Shown here one piece after another: positions 35,541-43,531 of a stretch of 64,000 nucleotides of DNA. The translations under genes were made by a program, and so were the position numbers. Position 1 is the stretch's first letter. The number at the start of each line of letters is the position of its first letter. The stretch covers positions 3,906,001 to 3,970,000 of the forward strand of contig JAGTTO010000001.1 in assembly GCA_018223435.1 (NCBI GenBank), written 5' to 3'. The notes below the pieces were generated by a model that did no database searches, was not told the origin of the DNA, and saw only the letters and a list, made by a program, of their open reading frames with translations. This DNA comes from Lachnospiraceae bacterium Marseille-Q4251. GTDB taxonomy: Bacteria > Bacillota > Clostridia > Lachnospirales > Lachnospiraceae.

Positions 35541-36473
35541 ATGCCTATTAGAACACAGAGCGATCTGCCCGCAAAAGAGATCCTGGAGCGGGAGAATATT
35601 TTCGTTATGGAAGAGGGCAGGGCGAGCCATCAGGATATCCGTCCGATTCAGATTGCGATTTTGAATCTGATGCCTTTAAAAGAGGATACGGAGCTTCAGC
35701 TTCTCCGTTCCCTTTCCAATACTCCGCTGCAGGTGGATGTGACCTTTGTCCGGGTCAGCAGCCACGAGGCGAAGAATACTTCAACCAGCCATCTGAACAA
35801 ATTTTATGTAACCTTTGACGAGATTAAGATCCATCACTATGACGGGCTTATCATCACCGGAGCGCCGGTGGAGCAGATGGAGTTTGAGGAAGTGGATTAC
35901 TGGGAGGAGCTGGTGGAGATCATGGACTGGAGCAAAAAAAATGTGACCTCCACACTGCATCTCTGCTGGGGAGCCCAGGCCGGGCTTTACCATCATTTTG
36001 GGCTGAAAAAGCGGATGTTGAAGGAAAAAATGTTCGGCCTTTTCTGGCATCGCGTGTCCAATCGGAAGATTCCGTTGGTCAGAGGGTTTGACGATCTTTT
36101 CCTGGCGCCTCATTCCCGCCATACGGAGGTGGCTGCCGAGGATATTCATAACTGTGACAAACTCATGGTTCTGGCAGAATCCGACGAGGCAGGAGTTTTC
36201 CTCTGTATGACATTGGATGGCCGCCAGATCTTTGTCATGGGGCATCCGGAATACGACCGGGTGACGCTGGATACGGAGTACTGGAGAGACAAGAATAAAG
36301 GTCTTCCCATCGAGATTCCGAAGAATTATTATGAGAATGACGACCCTAATAACCGGCCGCTTCTCATGTGGCGCTCCCATGCAAACAATCTTTATACCAA
36401 CTGGCTGAACTACTATGTATATCAGGTAACGCCCTATGATCTGGAAGGGACGCCCGATTTTCAGGGAAAATAG
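35541..36473 (+). CDS. metA: Homoserine O-acetyltransferase (MetA family)
   Basis: This 310-residue enzyme acylates homoserine as the first step to methionine. [13 protein letters not shown] carries the nucleophile Cys142, and the His and Glu of the triad are in MGHPEYD. Although metA is usually named for succinyl transfer, residue 111 (GAPVE) is Glu, which in characterised MetA enzymes goes with acetyl-CoA rather than succinyl-CoA. GAGCAGGTG precedes the ATG. No SAM riboswitch or S-box was seen in the ~110-bp upstream region. The gene stands alone, away from other methionine genes. Confidence 0.92.
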   Translation: MPIRTQSDLPAKEILERENIFVMEEGRASHQDIRPIQIAILNLMPLKEDTELQLLRSLSNTPLQVDVTFVRVSSHEAKNTSTSHLNKFYVTFDEIKIHHYDGLIITGAPVEQMEFEEVDYWEELVEIMDWSKKNVTSTLHLCWGAQAGLYHHFGLKKRMLKEKMFGLFWHRVSNRKIPLVRGFDDLFLAPHSRHTEVAAEDIHNCDKLMVLAESDEAGVFLCMTLDGRQIFVMGHPEYDRVTLDTEYWRDKNKGLPIEIPKNYYENDDPNNRPLLMWRSHANNLYTNWLNYYVYQVTPYDLEGTPDFQGK

Positions 36474-36483
36474 AAAATTTTTC

Positions 36484-36512
36484 TTGCAGGCGGTTGTTAT
36501 ATCGGGTATACT
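36484..36512 (+). promoter_or_regulatory. SigA-type promoter of the carbamate kinase gene
   Basis: TTGCAG (36484-36489) and TATACT (36507-36512) are 17 bp apart, giving a ~87-nt leader. Confidence 0.6.
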
Positions 36513-36605
36513 TAAAAATAACTTATATTGCCCCAAAATATCTTTCGGGATGAAGATTCCGAGGGGATTTGGATACAGAATACGACAGATTGTGAGGGAT
36601 TTTGT

Positions 36606-37544
36606 ATGAAGAAAAGAATTGTGGTGGCTTTGGGCCACAAAGCACTGGGTACCACCCTGCCGGAGCAGAAGAGTGCGGTAAAACGTTCCGCAGAAGTTCT
36701 GGCAGATATCGTGGAGGAAGGCTATCAGCTGGCCGTATGCCACAGCAACGCGCCGCAGGTAGGTATGATCCACACAGCTATGAACGAGTTTGGCAAGAAA
36801 CATCCGGACTATACAGAGGCGCCCATGTCCGTCTGCTCTGCGATGAGCCAGGGCTATATCGGATATGACCTTCAGAATGCGCTGCAGACTGCTCTTCTGA
36901 AAAGAGGCATCTATAAAGGTGCATGCACCGTTCTGACCCAGGTGACGGTAGATCCCTATGACGAGGCTTTCTATCATCCGATCAAAGTCATTGGCCGTTA
37001 TATGACTGCTGAGGAAGCAGATGCGGAGGAGAAGAAAGGAAACTACTGCATCGAGGAGCCGGGTAAAGGCTTCCGTCGTATTGTGGCAGCTCCGAAACCC
37101 AAGGAGATCGTTGAGATCCAGGCAATCCGTACTCTTCTGGATGCAGACCAGGTGGTCATCGCAGCAGGCGGCGGCGGAATCCCTGTCCTGAAACAGGGCA
37201 TGGAGCTCAAAGGCGCCAGCGCCATTATTGAGAAAGATTATGCCAGCGGACGCCTCGCCGAGATGGTGGACGCGGATATTCTGCTGATCCTCACGAAAGA
37301 TGAGAATCTGTGGTTGAATTATGAGACCGAGAAGGCAGTGGCACTTCATGAAGTTACCGTAGATGAAGTGAAAAAGATGATCGCGGATAATGAGTTCCCG
37401 AAGGCGTCTAAACTGCCGAAAGTGCAGGCTGCTGTGGACTTCATCGAAGAGAAGAAAGGAAGCGGGCGCAAAGCCGTGATTACGGATTTGGCGCATGCGA
37501 TGGATGCGTTGACGGGTAAAACTGGTACCATTATTACGGAGTAG
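36606..37544 (+). CDS. arcC: Carbamate kinase
   Basis: This 312-residue enzyme of the amino-acid kinase fold makes ATP and carbamate from carbamoyl phosphate and ADP. VVALGHKALG at the N-terminus replaces the usual VALGGNA, with His where Gly is typical. CHSNAPQVG, VIAAGGGGIPV and the DADILLILT block are family hallmarks. The ATG at 36606 has only a weak GAGGGA site. Arginine deiminase genes arcA and arcB are absent from the window, so it may serve another route such as purine, pyrimidine or agmatine breakdown, or a related kinase role. Confidence 0.83.
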   Translation: MKKRIVVALGHKALGTTLPEQKSAVKRSAEVLADIVEEGYQLAVCHSNAPQVGMIHTAMNEFGKKHPDYTEAPMSVCSAMSQGYIGYDLQNALQTALLKRGIYKGACTVLTQVTVDPYDEAFYHPIKVIGRYMTAEEADAEEKKGNYCIEEPGKGFRRIVAAPKPKEIVEIQAIRTLLDADQVVIAAGGGGIPVLKQGMELKGASAIIEKDYASGRLAEMVDADILLILTKDENLWLNYETEKAVALHEVTVDEVKKMIADNEFPKASKLPKVQAAVDFIEEKKGSGRKAVITDLAHAMDALTGKTGTIITE

Positions 37545-37568
37545 TTTTGGGAAAGCTGTAGGAAAAGA

Positions 37569-37618
37569 GAACTCGAGGGGACGGCTCGGAGTCGTGAGTC
37601 CGCCCTATCCTCGAGTTC
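37569..37618. repeat. Inverted repeat after the carbamate kinase gene
   Basis: GAACTCGAGG (37569-37578) and CCTCGAGTTC (37609-37618) form a perfect 10-bp stem around a GC-rich interior that can itself pair (GGAC with GTCC). There is no T-run, so it is not a plain terminator. Confidence 0.45.
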
Positions 37619-37643
37619 CCCTATGGGCCGCTTTAAAAAATAA

Positions 37644-37835
37644 GGGGCTTACGTCAAACTACTATTGCGTGAAATGATGGGATATTGTGTAATATATTGA
37701 GAAAATGAGAGGCTTACGTCAGACGGGAAGTGTATGATGTAGGCTTTTTTGAATTTTCATCCCCATGTATCTTTTTCCAATACCGAGCCACTTCTGCCAT
37801 TTCCTTTCACGCACTCCCAGTTTGACGTAAGCCCC
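37644..37835. mobile_element. MITE-like element with 16-bp terminal inverted repeats
   Basis: GGGGCTTACGTCAAAC (37644-37659) is repeated as its exact reverse complement at 37820-37835, and a 14/16 direct copy sits at 37709-37724. The minus strand between holds a 66-codon open frame (37719-37919) with a basic RERKWQKWLGIGKRYMG segment that has no start-site signals and may be an ORF remnant. No transposase is present. This is either a small non-autonomous mobile element or a dispersed repeat. Confidence 0.5.
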
Positions 37836-37966
37836 ATATTTTCTAAGCTGGCCCCCTCGTAGGTTTTCCTTTCGCTTTCCACAAAGTAGAGCTGTGAAAA
37901 TATTCATACAATTCGACAATTCAAAAATAAAATTATAAAAAATTCAATTTTTCTTTCAAAAATCTC

Positions 37967-37995
37967 TTGACAAAAGATCGACCATAGATTATAAT
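37967..37995 (+). promoter_or_regulatory. Perfect consensus SigA promoter
   Basis: TTGACA (37967-37972), a 17-bp spacer and TATAAT (37990-37995) match the consensus at every position. It is the strongest promoter in the window yet has no gene behind it. Confidence 0.8.
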
Positions 37996-38001
37996 AACAT
38001 C

Positions 38002-38308
38002 AACAACAGATAAAAAGAAAAACAAACAAAAAACTCTAAAAAATGATCGAAAGAGTCAAACTCAAAAACGAACCTAATCCACTATTCAACCTCCAGTGAA
38101 AAGGAAAGCGAATAGCTCGATACAGGAATACGAAGGAAAGGAAGGTACGGACCACCGAAGAACTAATTTTTCATCCCTGAATTTTTAAAACCAGTTCAGA
38201 TGGATGACAGGACAAAAGAACAAGTAAGAAATTGAGGTATAGTCCAATGGAAACGTTTCATTAGAAGGGGATATGATCTGAATAAGAAATCATATCCCCT
38301 TCGTTTTG
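38002..38308 (+). ncRNA. Candidate orphan non-coding RNA (~300 nt)
   Basis: The interval lies between a perfect SigA promoter and a strong hairpin (38264-38302). The first ~60 bases are A-rich and unstructured; the rest is purine-rich. No open frame has a ribosome binding site; the longest (18 codons from 38043) lacks one. It does not show the hallmark sequences of tmRNA, SRP RNA or RNase P RNA that I could recognise. It could be a 6S-like or other small RNA, or the remains of a lost gene. Confidence 0.5.
38264..38308 (+). terminator. Strong hairpin terminator
   Basis: A perfect 14-bp stem GAAGGGGATATGAT / ATCATATCCCCTTC with an 11-base loop is followed by GTTTTG. It separates the orphan promoter from the spoIIIA operon. 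Between it and spoIIIAA (38309-38472) no clear SigE promoter was recognised. Confidence 0.75.
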
Positions 38309-38472
38309 TCTGTAAATATAATTTCTCTACTCCTGGTCCCGGAAACAGCAGAAATTTCCCAACTCCCTTCTGCCTGCTTTTCTATTCCGGGATTTTTTAT
38401 TCTAAACAAATAAAATCCGGAATGAAAAAGCGGACAGCCTCATATATACCTATAAGGGTGTGGAGGTGGCGT

Positions 38473-39414
38473 ATGAACAGAGAAGAACTGATGGACCTGT
38501 TCTCTGAGAAGATCAGGGAATTATTAGCCCGGTTGCCTGTGGATTATGAAGAAGTGCAGGAGATCCGGCTGCGGGCGGAGAAACCGCTTTTGATCCGCTA
38601 CGGGACCAGAGAATATTTTGTGACAGAAGACGGGAAACTTTCCGAGGAGGAGTCTGAAGGCTTCCTGGTAGACAAAAAAGAACTCATGGAGACCATGGAA
38701 TACATCGCCAATTATTCGATGTATGCCTATGAGGAAGAGCTCAAACAGGGCTATCTCACGGTTCGGGGTGGTCATCGCATCGGCGTAGCGGGGAAGATCA
38801 TTATGGATGGAAACCGGATTTCGAGCGTCCGCTACATTTCCTTCGTGAATGTCCGGCTTTCCCATGAGCGGAAAGGCTGTGCGGATCAGATCATGCCTTA
38901 CGTTTTTGAGAACGGGGAGCTCTGCCACTGCATGATCATCTCCCCACCGGGCTGCGGAAAGACGACCCTTCTTCGGGACCTGATCCGCCAGGTGTCCAAT
39001 GGAAGCGCCTGGTGTGAGGGCCAGACCGTGGGGGTGGTGGATGAGCGCTCGGAGATCGGCGGTTCCTACCTCGGTGTGCCCCAGAATGATCTGGGAATCC
39101 GTACGGATGTGCTGGACTGCTGCCCGAAAGCTGCCGGAATGATGATGCTCATCCGCTCGATGTCGCCCAGGGTCATCGCCGTGGATGAGATCGGCGACTA
39201 TGAAGACATCCGGGCCATCGAGGCGGTCTTGAACTGCGGCTGCCGGATTCTGGCCACGGTCCATGGAAATTCCATCGAGGATATCGAGAAAAAGCCCCTT
39301 CTTAAACGCTTTCTCACGGAGAAGATTTTCCAGCGCTATGTGCTTCTGGGTAACCGGGATGCAGTGGGGAGCCTGAAAGGAATTTTCGACGAGCGGGGGA
39401 CCCGCCTATGCTGA
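38473..39414 (+). CDS. spoIIIAA: Stage III sporulation protein AA
   Basis: This 313-residue ATPase is part of the SpoIIIA-SpoIIQ channel between mother cell and forespore. It resembles secretion ATPases, with Walker A SPPGCGKTTLLRDL (about 156-165), VVDERSEIGG and a Walker B-like VIAVDEIGDYED. It acts on the mother-cell side of the engulfment membrane. GGAGG before the ATG at 38473 is preferred to an in-frame ATG at 38422. It heads an eight-gene operon whose order is the standard one and should be read by SigE. Confidence 0.95.
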   Translation: MNREELMDLFSEKIRELLARLPVDYEEVQEIRLRAEKPLLIRYGTREYFVTEDGKLSEEESEGFLVDKKELMETMEYIANYSMYAYEEELKQGYLTVRGGHRIGVAGKIIMDGNRISSVRYISFVNVRLSHERKGCADQIMPYVFENGELCHCMIISPPGCGKTTLLRDLIRQVSNGSAWCEGQTVGVVDERSEIGGSYLGVPQNDLGIRTDVLDCCPKAAGMMMLIRSMSPRVIAVDEIGDYEDIRAIEAVLNCGCRILATVHGNSIEDIEKKPLLKRFLTEKIFQRYVLLGNRDAVGSLKGIFDERGTRLC

Positions 39415-39923
39415 AGGCGGCCGGGCTTTTTCTACTGTTTTCCGGCTGTTTTTCTCTGGGGATAGGGAAAAGTCGAGGCTTAAAAAAGAGGCTGGAACTT
39501 CTACGGGAGCTGAAAAAACTTCTGCTTTTGCTCTCCGGTGAGATCCGCTGCGCGAAGACGCCTCTTCCGGAGGCCTTCCGCAAGATCGGCAGAAAGGCGG
39601 AAGATCCCTTTGGAACTTTTTTTCAAAAGGTGGCGGAGGAGCTTACCGGAGAAAACAGGAAACTGCCGGAGACCGCTTTTTCCAGGCAGATGAAGCTTTT
39701 GAAGGAAAGTCCCCTGACGCCGGAAGACCGGAGCTTTCTTCTGGATCTGGGAAAAGACCTGGGCTATCCAGATCTTTCTGTTCAGCTTGAAACTCTGAAA
39801 TTATTCGAGGAAAATCTGGAGGAACTCATCAAAAAAGCGGCGGCGGATTACCGGGGGAAGGCGAAGGTCTACCGTTATCTCGGGGCTCTCGCCGGTCTTT
39901 TTCTGGTGGTTTTTCTGATATAG
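39408..39923 (+). CDS. spoIIIAB: Stage III sporulation protein AB
   Basis: This 171-residue protein has membrane segments at both ends (LKAAGLFLLFSGCFSLGIG and ALAGLFLVVFLI) with a helical middle, and is related to secretion-system membrane proteins of the GspF kind. It overlaps spoIIIAA by 7 bp. Its partner is the SpoIIIAA ATPase in the channel complex. Confidence 0.93.
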   Translation: MLKAAGLFLLFSGCFSLGIGKSRGLKKRLELLRELKKLLLLLSGEIRCAKTPLPEAFRKIGRKAEDPFGTFFQKVAEELTGENRKLPETAFSRQMKLLKESPLTPEDRSFLLDLGKDLGYPDLSVQLETLKLFEENLEELIKKAAADYRGKAKVYRYLGALAGLFLVVFLI

Positions 39924-39936
39924 AGGAGGTGGGACC

Positions 39937-40131
39937 ATGAGCGTGAACCTGCTCTTTAAGATTGCGGCGGTGGGGATTCTGGTGTCCGTGCTCACCCAGG
40001 TCCTGAAACACAGCGGGAGAGAGGAGGAAGCCTTTCTCACAAGTCTTGCGGGACTTCTTCTGGTGCTTTTCTGGGTGATCCCCTATATCAACGAACTGTT
40101 TGTCAGCGTAAAAGAGCTTTTTTCCCTGTAG
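39937..40131 (+). CDS. spoIIIAC: Stage III sporulation protein AC
   Basis: This 64-residue protein is nearly all membrane: two hydrophobic segments joined by a short basic loop (KHSGREEE). It belongs to the small SpoIIIAC/AD family. AGGAGG precedes the ATG 13 bp after spoIIIAB. Length is as expected (~65-68). Confidence 0.92.
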   Translation: MSVNLLFKIAAVGILVSVLTQVLKHSGREEEAFLTSLAGLLLVLFWVIPYINELFVSVKELFSL

Positions 40132-40143
40132 GAGGCGGATAGA

Positions 40144-40524
40144 ATGACAAAAGTGGCGGTCCTTGGTCTGACCGGTGTGCTGCTGGGGCTCATGATGAAA
40201 GAACTGAACCCCGGCTTTTCTGTTTTTGTCAGTATGGCGGCCTGCGTGCTGATCTTTTTCTATGTGGTGAACCGGTTAAGCTTTCTCTCGGATCTGATGC
40301 AGGAGATTCAGGGGGCGGTTCCCGTGGACGATGCCTGCTTGAAGATTCTGCTGAAAATGATCGGCGTCACATATCTCGCGGATTTCACGGCGAATCTATG
40401 CCGGGATGCGGGCTATTCCGCCATCGCGGGGCAGGTGGAATTTTTCGGGAAGATTTCTCTTCTGACCTTAAGCTTTCCTGTGCTTACGGCACTGATGGAA
40501 ACCATTGACCAGATGTTGTTGTAG
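40144..40524 (+). CDS. spoIIIAD: Stage III sporulation protein AD
   Basis: This 126-residue membrane protein has about four hydrophobic segments, the second half matching SpoIIIAC (IGVTYLADFTANLCRDAGYS is the family phrase). GGAGG precedes the ATG. It is a membrane part of the feeding-tube channel. Confidence 0.93.
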   Translation: MTKVAVLGLTGVLLGLMMKELNPGFSVFVSMAACVLIFFYVVNRLSFLSDLMQEIQGAVPVDDACLKILLKMIGVTYLADFTANLCRDAGYSAIAGQVEFFGKISLLTLSFPVLTALMETIDQMLL

Positions 40525-40533
40525 GGAGGGGTT

Positions 40534-41676
40534 ATGAGGAGAATCCTGGGGGTCATTTTCTGCCTGCTTTTCTGCTTTTTTTCGAAAAAACCGGTTCTTG
40601 CCGGGGAGACGGAGAGTGAGGCTGTGCTTTCAGAAATGGAAAACGCCTTTTTCTCAGAATTAAACTTGAACGAGCTGGACGAAACACTGAAAACCTACCA
40701 GGAGGAGACGGGACTGAGTTTTTCGGAGACGGTGAAAAAACTGATCCTCGGGGAACTGCCCTGGTCTCAGGAGACCATGAGAAAACTGGTTTTCAGCGCT
40801 TTTTTTAAGGAGATTGCCGACCAGAAAAAGACTGCTTTGGGGATTTTTCTCCTTCTTGCCGGGGCAGCGTTTTTTTCAGGGGTAGCAGGAATCTTTGAGA
40901 AAAGTCAGGTGTCGGCGGTGAGCTTTTACCTCGTTTATCTCATTCTGGTCTCCTTTCTGGTACAGGCTTTTTATTCGATGAGCCGCGTGGCGGAGACGGC
41001 AGTGGACGAGCTTCTTGTCTTTATGAAGCTTCTTTTGCCCTCCTGCCTGCTGGCTTCCGTTCTGGCAGGAAAAAGTTTGGGCGGGGCGGCCTTTTCGGAG
41101 CTGATGCTGGGCACACTGACCTTTTTACAGTGGGCGGTGAAGTATTTCCTCTTCCCGGGGGCACAGTTTTATTTTCTTCTGACGCTTCTGAATCATATTT
41201 TTGACGAGGATTATCTGTCCAAAATGGCAGGACTCTTAAAAAGCTTCGTGGAATGGGCCCTGAAGACCCTCACCGGTGCTGTGGTGGGGCTTCAGGCCTT
41301 CCAGAGCCTGATCCTTCCGACAGTGGATGCCCTGAAAAGTACGGTGCTTCAGAAATCCGGAGGGAGCATTCCTGTGGTGGGCGGTCTTTTCAACAATGTG
41401 ACGGAGATGGTGCTGGGAGCGGCTCTTCTGATCCGAAACGGCGTGGGAACGGCCGGCCTTCTGGTGCTGGCCATTCTCTGTCTGACGCCGATGGTGAAGC
41501 TTCTGGCAGGAGGGTGCCTCTATCGACTTCTGGCGGCGGTGGCCCAGCCGGTGGCGGACAAACGGCTGACGGAATGCGTGGATGGACTGGGCCGGGGAAT
41601 TTTACTGCTTTTGCGGATCTTTCTTTTCACAGGGATCCTGTTTTTTCTTTCTCTGGCGCTGGCCTTTGCCCGGTAA
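40534..41676 (+). CDS. spoIIIAE: Stage III sporulation protein AE
   Basis: This 380-residue protein has a signal-like N-terminus (ILGVIFCLLFCFF), an extracytoplasmic acidic region (about 25-80) and seven or so membrane segments. GGVAFSEL-like and GGSIPVVGGLFNNVTEMVLG are typical phrases. It is the largest membrane part of the SpoIIIA complex. GGAGGG precedes the ATG. The GC-rich membrane code leaves a long open frame on another phase (41253-41903), which is a shadow. Confidence 0.94.
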   Translation: MRRILGVIFCLLFCFFSKKPVLAGETESEAVLSEMENAFFSELNLNELDETLKTYQEETGLSFSETVKKLILGELPWSQETMRKLVFSAFFKEIADQKKTALGIFLLLAGAAFFSGVAGIFEKSQVSAVSFYLVYLILVSFLVQAFYSMSRVAETAVDELLVFMKLLLPSCLLASVLAGKSLGGAAFSELMLGTLTFLQWAVKYFLFPGAQFYFLLTLLNHIFDEDYLSKMAGLLKSFVEWALKTLTGAVVGLQAFQSLILPTVDALKSTVLQKSGGSIPVVGGLFNNVTEMVLGAALLIRNGVGTAGLLVLAILCLTPMVKLLAGGCLYRLLAAVAQPVADKRLTECVDGLGRGILLLLRIFLFTGILFFLSLALAFAR

Positions 41677-41688
41677 AAGGAGCGGTTT

Positions 41689-42192
41689 ATGAGCAAAGTT
41701 TTGGCCTGGATACGGAGTATCCTCTGTTTTCTGTGCTTTTTTCAGGTGTTTCTTCAGCTGACACCAAAAGAGAGCTACCGGAAATATCTGAAATTCTTTG
41801 GAAATCTCATTCTGGTGCTGCTTCTTCTGCGGCCCGCGGCCTCTCTTCTGGGGCAGGCGGAGTCTTTGGAGCAGTTTTTGAAATTTCAGACCTTAAGCAA
41901 TGAATACAGTGAGCTTCGGATGCATATGGAAGGAATGGAGGAGCTGAAAAACACCCTGGTGGAAAAAACATTTCGCCGGGAGATCGAGAGACAGATCCGG
42001 GAGGTCCCGGAAAATCTTGGCTATTCCGTCCTGTCCCTCAGCGTTTCCTACGGGGAAACGGGGGAGCCGGAAGCTATCGACCTTGTGCTCCTCTCATCGA
42101 AAGACGAAGGAACGGCGAAAATACAAGAAGAGCTTTCAAGGATTTATGGACTTGCAGGCGAAGAGATCCGGATCACGGTAAAGGAGGCGTAA
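41689..42192 (+). CDS. spoIIIAF: Stage III sporulation protein AF
   Basis: This 167-residue protein has two N-terminal membrane segments and a soluble C-terminal domain (about 65-167) with a ring-building-motif fold in its relatives. RKYLKFFGNLILVLLLLRP is the family phrase. It begins 12 bp after spoIIIAE behind AGGAGC. Confidence 0.9.
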   Translation: MSKVLAWIRSILCFLCFFQVFLQLTPKESYRKYLKFFGNLILVLLLLRPAASLLGQAESLEQFLKFQTLSNEYSELRMHMEGMEELKNTLVEKTFRREIERQIREVPENLGYSVLSLSVSYGETGEPEAIDLVLLSSKDEGTAKIQEELSRIYGLAGEEIRITVKEA

Positions 42193-42194
42193 AG

Positions 42195-42722
42195 GTGAAA
42201 GAGCAGCTGGAAAAATGGAAAGAAATGCTGAAGACCGGCGGAAAGAACCGGTGGGCTGTCTTTCTGCTGGCAGGTCTCCTTTTGCTGGTGATTTCCCTTC
42301 CAACCGGGGAGGAAAAGAGAGCGCCTGTTCTTCAGACCGAGGCGGCAGACGAGAAAAGCGTGAGCCAGGCGGAAGAGCTGGCGGAGAGACTGGAGAAGGT
42401 CTTAAGCCGGGTGAGCGGCGTGGGGAAGACGAAGGTTCTGGTGACTTTGAAATCCGACGGGAAACGTCTGGTGGAGAAGGACAGCACCACCCGAGAAGAC
42501 AGCAGCGAGAGCAGGGACCAGGAGGAAAATACGGTCTATGAAAAGAATGGTTCCGGCCAGGAAAAGCCCTACGTTTCCGAGACCATGGAGCCGGAGGTTT
42601 CCGGCGTTCTGGTGGTAGCAGAAGGAGGTGATGACCCGGTGACAGTCCGTGAGATCACAGAGGCTGTCCAGGCATTATTCGGTATTGAAGCGCATAAAAT
42701 CAAAGTAATGAAGATGGATTAA
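42195..42722 (+). CDS. spoIIIAG: Stage III sporulation protein AG
   Basis: This 175-residue protein has one membrane segment (about 20-36) and an extracytoplasmic ring-building domain (LAERLEKVLSRVSGVGKTKVLVTL) that forms the large SpoIIIAG ring in Bacillus. A hydrophilic Glu/Asp/Ser insert (about 95-130) splits the domain as usual. It starts with GTG at 42195, one base after the spoIIIAF stop, with AAGGAGG ten bases upstream. Confidence 0.92.
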   Translation: MKEQLEKWKEMLKTGGKNRWAVFLLAGLLLLVISLPTGEEKRAPVLQTEAADEKSVSQAEELAERLEKVLSRVSGVGKTKVLVTLKSDGKRLVEKDSTTREDSSESRDQEENTVYEKNGSGQEKPYVSETMEPEVSGVLVVAEGGDDPVTVREITEAVQALFGIEAHKIKVMKMD

Positions 42723-42735
42723 GGAGGAGCAGTCT

Positions 42736-43404
42736 TTGAAACGTCGCCTGAAAAAGAATCAAGTGGTAGTTACCGCCCTGGCCGTCATGGTCGCCGTGGC
42801 AGGGTATCTCAATTACTCCGGGATGGAGTTTGGAAAGGAGACGGCCACCCTGGGAAAAGTGCAGGAAGGAGCGGCTGATGAGGGGGCCGTGAGTACCTCC
42901 CTCATCGACATTCCAAGCCTTGACGAAGATGTGAGCGTGGAAGAGACAGGAGAAATCAGCGCCGCTTCCGACGGAGTGGAGGCGGAGACAGGGGATGGCG
43001 CCGGAACAGGTGATACTCCGGGGGAAGCCGTACTTACCAGCGTGACTGCGGGAAGTTCCTTTGCCGCGGAGGCGAAGCTTACGAGAGAACAGGTTCGGGC
43101 CAAAAATAAAGAGACCCTTCTGGAAGTCATCAACAACAACAGCATTTCCGAGGACCAGAAACAGTACGCGGTGGACAGCATGAACGCCATGGTGGATGCG
43201 GCGGAGCGGGAGGCCTCGGCAGAACTTCTGCTGGATTCCAAAGGCTTTCTGGATGCGGTGGTGAGCATTTCCGACGGAACGGCGGATGTGGTCATCAACC
43301 AGGCGGAGATCAGTGAGGCGGAACGTGCCCAGATCGAGGATATCGTCAAGCGGAAGACAAACATTTCCGGGGAAAATATCATCATCACCCCGAGACTCTC
43401 CTGA
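42736..43404 (+). CDS. spoIIIAH: Stage III sporulation protein AH
   Basis: This 222-residue protein has one N-terminal membrane segment (about 9-24), an acidic linker (30-105) and a C-terminal YscJ-like ring-building domain (LTREQVRAKNKETLLEVINN onwards) that meets SpoIIQ in the intermembrane space. It begins with TTG at 42736, supported by AAGGAGG at 42721. It closes the operon; no terminator with a T-run follows before the prfC promoter. Confidence 0.92.
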   Translation: MKRRLKKNQVVVTALAVMVAVAGYLNYSGMEFGKETATLGKVQEGAADEGAVSTSLIDIPSLDEDVSVEETGEISAASDGVEAETGDGAGTGDTPGEAVLTSVTAGSSFAAEAKLTREQVRAKNKETLLEVINNNSISEDQKQYAVDSMNAMVDAAEREASAELLLDSKGFLDAVVSISDGTADVVINQAEISEAERAQIEDIVKRKTNISGENIIITPRLS

Positions 43405-43421
43405 GGAAAGAAAGAATCCCG

Positions 43422-43450
43422 TTGACAGAGCTCTTTTTCGTTGGTAAAAT
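43422..43450 (+). promoter_or_regulatory. Strong SigA-type promoter of prfC
   Basis: TTGACA (43422-43427) and TAAAAT (43445-43450) are 17 bp apart. The ~75-nt leader holds a hairpin GGCAGCC-TTTTTG-GGCTGCC at 43494-43513 just before the ribosome binding site. Confidence 0.7.
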
Positions 43451-43531
43451 AGCGAAGGTATAAAAATAAGAAGATAAACAATGATAGATTCAGGGCAGCC
43501 TTTTTGGGCTGCCTGTTTGGAGGAAAAAGCT

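Noticed and set aside
37719..37919. 66-codon minus-strand gene
   Set aside because: There is no start-site signal. It crosses the inverted-repeat element, and its basic peptide is best seen as repeat-borne or as a remnant.
38043..38099. 18-codon open frame in the orphan transcript
   Set aside because: There is no ribosome binding site, and the codons are not those of a typical leader peptide.
38191..38201. Another copy of element A, suggested by AAAACCAGTTCAGA at 38187-38200
   Set aside because: Only one end matches, and several 14-base matches are expected by chance in a window of this size.
38309..38472. SigE promoter of spoIIIAA
   Set aside because: One is expected from biology, and CATATATA at about 38434 is suggestive, but no convincing -35 partner could be placed.
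41253..41903. Second + strand open frame within spoIIIAE and spoIIIAF
   Set aside because: It is a frame-shifted shadow rich in Gly, Ser and Arg, without a start signal.
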